Below are positions 59,930 through 64,000 of a stretch of DNA of 64,000 bases, piece by piece; the first letter of the stretch is position 1; each line of letters begins with the position of its first letter. Below the pieces are notes generated by a model. That model was not told the origin of the DNA and searched no databases. It saw only the letters and a program-made list of their open reading frames with translations. This DNA comes from Phyto melanocephala (Eukaryota > Arthropoda > Insecta > Diptera > Rhinophoridae). Both the position numbers and the translations under genes were made by a program. The stretch covers positions 117,999,833-118,063,832 of the forward strand of contig OW799233.1 in assembly GCA_941918925.1 (NCBI GenBank). The letters run 5' to 3'.

Positions 59930-60285
59930 TTAGATCTTAGAAATTGTTTCTAAGATTTCACAAAACTCCAAAGAAAAAATTGCACGGTGTTTACTTGCAT
60001 GATCTTGGTGCCCAGTTTATTTCTGAGTATCTTGAGTAAAGTTCTTGAAATCGTTGCTACAATTAATGGCTTCTTTCATGCATGGTATGGCAGGTGGCGC
60101 AATCTTACTAAAACGTTATGTCGTTCAGGTTTTTGCCATCCAGTTTAGCTACAATAACTCCGTTTTCTTGTTTCTGGAGCTTACTTCTTTCACAATCACT
60201 GCAATTTCGACATCATTGTAAAAAAAAGTAATACCCAATCACGCCACCTGACCAGAATCTACAACAGACAGTAGCTCGTTGTGAC
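59930..60285 (-). pseudogene. Decayed Tc1/mariner-superfamily transposase, catalytic segment
   Basis: The minus strand reads LVRWRDWVLLFF / SGGVIGYYFF-like, NDVEIAVIVKE and DCATCHTMHE (canonical FQQDGATCHTAHE). Then come RYSEINWAPRSCK and TPCNFFFGVL, which match the canonical RYxxINWPPRSCDLTPxDFFLWG. Frame changes separate the pieces. It begins about 90 bp beyond the P-like element. Confidence 0.75.
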
Positions 60286-60959
60286 TGAATTTATTTGTTG
60301 TTGCTTGCTTTTTTGCCTATTTACGAAGCCATTCAAATGAAATGTATTACATTGGAGATATTGACTTTTTTCGAAAATTTTAGATTGACTTTTTTTTTGA
60401 TTTATTTCCTATTGATAGAATTCTCGGAAATTTCCATGAGCTGCTTCAGTGAAAATTTGCTGTGTTTTGCTTTGTGAAAGTTAAGGTTGTTGAGAACGAT
60501 GCTGAATTAATAATTTCGATTTTTTAATGACACTCTCTTTTACAATAAAAGTAACTTCCAGAGACAAACGTAGAAGTACAGTTGTCTTACGGTTCATAAC
60601 CGATCTAGAGTCTTAAATTTTTTTATCACTCTTTGGGTGGTTGATAGGTTAGGTGCACTTTCATGAATTAAAATTTGTCAAAGTTTTTCACCGTTTTCAG
60701 CATTTTTGTAATAAGTTTTCACAATTATATTTTATAATTATGTGAAAATGGGTTTATTATCTACGTTTATAAGTATCGTAAGGGGCTTGCAAACAGATAA
60801 GCTAATTTTTGGAAACATGAACAGCTTTCGAGAAATATGTTTGTATAAGTATTAAACAAATTTAACTCAGGAGTTAGGATTTATTTTGCATTTAAACATT
60901 CGTTGCTATTACAAAAATCTTTGTAAGTATTTTTCCTTATCAGTTTTATTAATCACTTT

Positions 60960-61720
60960 TTACAGAATAAGTAAAAGATAAACCAAAGTATGGTGCCAGG
61001 GCATCTGCCTTATTTTGTTTCGATTTCAAACTTGAGCTGCTCAAGGCAAACATAAGTAAAGTATATCGATTGCTCACCAAAGCAAATGGTGTTCCATTGG
61101 TTTCAAAATATGGGAGGTAATTTGTACCGTACGGAAGTGATGATTTTCACTTTGAAGACAAAAAATATACTGCCAGTAAAAAAAAAGCTTAAAGACCAAG
61201 AATCGTTGACAGACTCAACGCAAGCTACTTCAGTAGCAATTTCAAAACAATTGTGAACGGCAGGCTACTGGGTACCATAATATAAGTCAAGATACTTTAG
61301 AAGATGATTTGATAAGTATTTCCGAAAAAGAAAATTTTTTAAACTATTACCATAAGCCGAACTATAATAGATCGCATGTGAAACCTGGTCAATCAGCTAC
61401 TTAAATCGACACGGATGGCAAGCATCTAAGGTACTAAGGTGATGCTTTATATTTTATATGACCAAACGAACTAATGAAATCTGACCACAACACAGAGAAT
61501 CTCTACAAAATGCGAGTGGCAAGACATTAAACAACCATAATCGTTCATAATAACAACGCTCGACCGTATGGTGCAATATGTGTTACAATATATTTAGAAA
61601 GACTTAATTAAGAGGAATTACTTCACCCATCTTATATTCTAAGTCTTACCACTTTCGACTACTTTTTTTTCAATGGACACATATTGCTCTATATGGGTGG
61701 GACACACTTTATTTCAAGAC
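60960..61720 (+). pseudogene. mariner transposase pseudogene, nearly full-length in outline
   Basis: Fragments in order on plus: ANISKVYRLLTKA then WFQNMGGNLYRTEVMIFTLK (helix-turn-helix end, canonical CQKWFxxFRSGDFxLKD), then NRSHVKPGQSAT (canonical RKRSWVKPGQPxT). After that come GDALYFI and MRVARH, then NNNARPYGAICVTIYLERLN (canonical HDNARPHxAxxVKTYLExL with the second catalytic region), and LLHPSY followed by FDYFFFQW (canonical LPHPPYSPDLAPSDYHLFR). This HDNARPH group is distinct from the FQQD group. Stops and indels are frequent. Confidence 0.82.
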
Positions 61721-62950
61721 AGACTAATGGCGCGATTTGATCTTGGCCTGATGAGCTGGTCTTTTGGGCGGAACCCATATATTGCCAGGGTGGGAAAAGG
61801 CCAATACAAATTTTTAGTGTTCAAAAGTTTAAAACTAAAAGCCACAAATTATTTTGCAGGGCTTAAGTGTGACTGGCCAAAATATTACAAGTGAAACAAA
61901 CAAAGTTTTCTGCTGAATTTAAGAACCTCGAAATAAAACTAAAGTTTAACTTTATTTTGTGTTATCTACTTAATGTTTCTTTTTATATTTGCTTTAATAT
62001 TTATTATATTGCCCTGGCTCTTTAAAGTTTTGTAGCTCTTTTTAAATACGTTGTCTGTTTATTTGTTAGTTTAAGCTTTCACTGTTAGTTTTTTTTTATT
62101 TCTGTTTCCTTAAGCTTTTTTACAAGTTTTTGTTCTTTTCTCCACAAATTTTGTTTAAGCAAGAGATAATTTAAACAAACAAAGTTTGTTGTGAAAAAAA
62201 TCTTAAGTATTCCTTTTACTTGTTTGGTCGAACTTTTTTAAGTACAAAATTTCTTTGTAGTTTAGTCACGTATAAATCATGACCTTAAGCTTGTTGTAAC
62301 AACAAAAAAAAAACAACGCAGCCAACTACCTCATGGCTTCCCTTATTTATTTAAAGTTATTTTTTACTGCTTTTTCATTTTGGTTATTTCTTTTTTGTTT
62401 TTCGATATTGTTGTGGTTTGTGTTAAATACGTTAATAGATTTTATTAAAAGCTTTATAAGTTTTTTCTTTAAAAAACAAAGTAGCCGTATTGTCTCCGCA
62501 TAAGGAAAGAAATTGTAAAAAATTTACAAGCGATCATAAATTAAAGTTACTTAGAAAGGTATGTGGGTGCCTTATTGTTTCAGGACTCACTCCAAAGAAT
62601 TTTGGTAATAAAAATCGGTGTAATATATTGCATTAAGTCAGGAAGAAAGGCATTTTTTATTATTTATTAGGGAATGAAGGTGTAAAAGAAATTTGTTGTA
62701 AAAACTATAGTTGTTGGCATTGAGTTGCTGACAAGAAAATCAAATGAATTATTTAGCTTGAAATTGTTGGCAGGATTTATTTAATGGATTGACACAAAAT
62801 ATTAAGCTATTTATGTTATTTGCTTAGGGTAATCCGACAAAACACGCAAGCTGTACATTTTCCATTGTTTGTGCGTTAAAGTGTGATTAACCAGAAAAAA
62901 ATTATTTTGACAACTGCCAGTTAAAGATTAGTATGAATTAAGCGCTACAC
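61721..62950. other. AT-rich spacer, nothing recognised
   Basis: No gene or RNA could be supported. Confidence 0.45.
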
Positions 62951-62951
62951 G

Positions 62952-63284
62952 TTGTTCAATTATTACGCTGGCTCAATTTACAAGCTGTCGCAGAAGTTGA
63001 AAGTCGTAGTAGTTGTACACATATTGTTGATAATTTCTATATTAATTTCTTTGTACAACACTTACAACAATGTTTATGGAATGTCATGTAAATACATCAA
63101 AGATGGAAAAACTAAACCTATCGTCGTTTTTCTTCAACATGGAGAAGTGAGTTTCTTAAAACCTTGGACATCTACTGCTGGATATGAATTGAGCAACTAT
63201 ATTTCAATTTGCAAAACAGTTATAGAAATTTTGGAAAAATATCGCGTAAATACAAAACCTAAACTAAAGTATGCAAAGTATTAA
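62952..63284 (+). CDS. Possible alpha/beta-hydrolase-like N-terminal exon or fragment
   Basis: An open frame of 110 codons with no ATG at its upstream edge (it opens at TTG). It has a hydrophobic segment VVVVVHILLIISILISLYN (residues about 18-36), which would anchor or export the protein. It continues YIKDGKTKPIVVFLQHG, resembling the stretch HYVExGDKxKPxVxFLHG of epoxide hydrolases and related hydrolases, where HG forms the oxyanion-hole turn. A GTGAGT follows directly after CATGGAGAA, as a splice donor would. The spacing between membrane segment and HG motif is shorter than in intact EPHX-type enzymes, and no catalytic nucleophile is in the window. It could be a host exon, a pseudogene or chance. 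Confidence 0.3.
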   Translation: MFNYYAGSIYKLSQKLKVVVVVHILLIISILISLYNTYNNVYGMSCKYIKDGKTKPIVVFLQHGEVSFLKPWTSTAGYELSNYISICKTVIEILEKYRVNTKPKLKYAKY

Positions 63285-63426
63285 ATTGCTTAAGTTTAAT
63301 ATTTGTTTTATTTATAACATAAATTCAAAATGGATTTTTAAAAAAGCTTTTGAAACAGTTCGATTCAAACTAAATATAAAGCCAGAGCAAAATAAAATTA
63401 GTTTTAAAATTACTTATTTATTTAAA

Positions 63427-63727
63427 ACTAGCTTGTGCCCGCGACTTCGTCTGCGTAGTTATCGGGATAAAAGGCAGACTTAGTATTAACAACAAAAATA
63501 AAAATATTTACAACAAAAACCACCTGTTTAAGATGTGTGATGATGAATTTGCCAAGGACTTCGCGTTATTATCGCGATAAAAAGTAGCCTATGTGTTAAT
63601 CTAGGTTGTTATCTATCTATGTGCCGAATTTCATTTAATTCCGTTCAGCCGTTTTTGCGTGATTGAGTAACAAATATCCAAACATCCAAACCTACAAACA
63701 TTCACATTTATTATATTAAGTAGGATT
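63427..63727 (+). repeat. Insect retroelement-tail-type repeat, copy 3
   Basis: The head ACTAGCTTGTGCCCGCGACT then TCGTCTGCGTAGTTATCGGG, the middle TGTGATGATGAATTTGCCAA and GTTCAGCCGTTTTTGCGTGA, and the end CATTTATTATATTAAGTAGG. It is the best-preserved of the three copies. Confidence 0.78.
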
Positions 63728-64000
63728 TAAAAAAATTTAAAATATAGGCACAGCTCGGTATAAAAAATCTTTTTTTAACGAAAATCCTATATAACGATCG
63801 TTAGAATGTTTGATATTGACAACCTTATGTGGCGAATATTAAATATTTTGATTGGTAAGAAAAATCACAAACAAATGATAAACGACTAACGTCATTTTAA
63901 ACACTTCAAATGTTTTAAAAGGGATAAAATATTTGATTAAGCTGTTAAATGTAAAAATGTAGAATGTAGTGACCAAATCGCAGACAAAATTTTTAGTGAA

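Noticed and set aside
1..64000. tRNA, rRNA or snRNA genes
   Set aside because: No cloverleaf-compatible GGTTCRANYCC box or conserved rRNA stretch was seen by eye. A tRNAscan or Infernal run would be decisive.

Overview
This looks like non-coding, repeat-choked nuclear DNA from a higher fly (Diptera, probably Schizophora). The basis is very high A+T, no bacterial operons or ribosome-binding sites, short GT-AG introns in the two gene remnants that can be spliced, and a dominant repeat with the architecture of dipteran mini-me/DINE-1 elements: a GTCY tetranucleotide tract, a short conserved core, a TA-rich tract and terminal stem-loops. I found no intact host gene. The best host-exon candidate is a weak alpha/beta-hydrolase-like reading frame near 63.0 kb. 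No tRNA, rRNA or CRISPR array was seen. The window is probably intergenic or lies inside a large intron.

Layout. About 19 kb is one element family (family A, mini-me/DINE-1-like) in ten full or partial copies, at about 4.7-7.1, 10.6-12.1, 12.8-13.6, 17.9-20.4, 21.4-22.6, 25.0-26.7, 27.8-30.5, 32.1-32.3, 37.8-39.7 and 41.8-44.5 kb. Six of these carry the same nested Tc1/mariner-type miniature element, with GGGTGGTTAAATTTTAAGG inverted ends and a TA duplication. Three share the same multi-insert architecture and seem to have multiplied as a composite. Related family-B copies, with CCCTTCA subterminal ends, lie at 0.4-1.1, 45.8-46.7, 54.4-55.8 and 57.4-58.0 kb.

Between these lie cut-and-paste DNA transposons of several superfamilies, some with exact target-site duplications. 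They are a P-superfamily element with a broken THAP gene (58462-59840, 8-bp duplication TCTGCTGA), a PIF/Harbinger element with remnants of both its Myb/SANT-like and transposase genes (40486-41450), a hAT miniature element (45231-45799, 8-bp duplication GTGTTAAC), a pogo-like miniature element (56238-56772, TA) and two further inverted-repeat elements at 49.2-50.4 kb.

At least ten decayed Tc1/mariner-superfamily transposase pseudogenes are scattered through the window, recognised by FQQD..., WPPRSCDLTPLDFFLWG-like and HDNARPH-like motifs. There are also two RNase H/C-terminal fragments of I/R1-type LINEs (8.7 and 37.0-37.7 kb), a possible LTR-retrotransposon remnant with a primer-binding-site-like TGGCGCC (9.8 kb), and several short repeats with CCCGCGACTTCGTCTGCG heads. 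Nothing here forms a working pathway. The biology is transposon burial, nesting and composite amplification. The items most worth checking are the P-superfamily/THAP element, the two-gene Harbinger relic, the composite mini-me elements and an unexplained GC-rich island at 33.7-34.1 kb.
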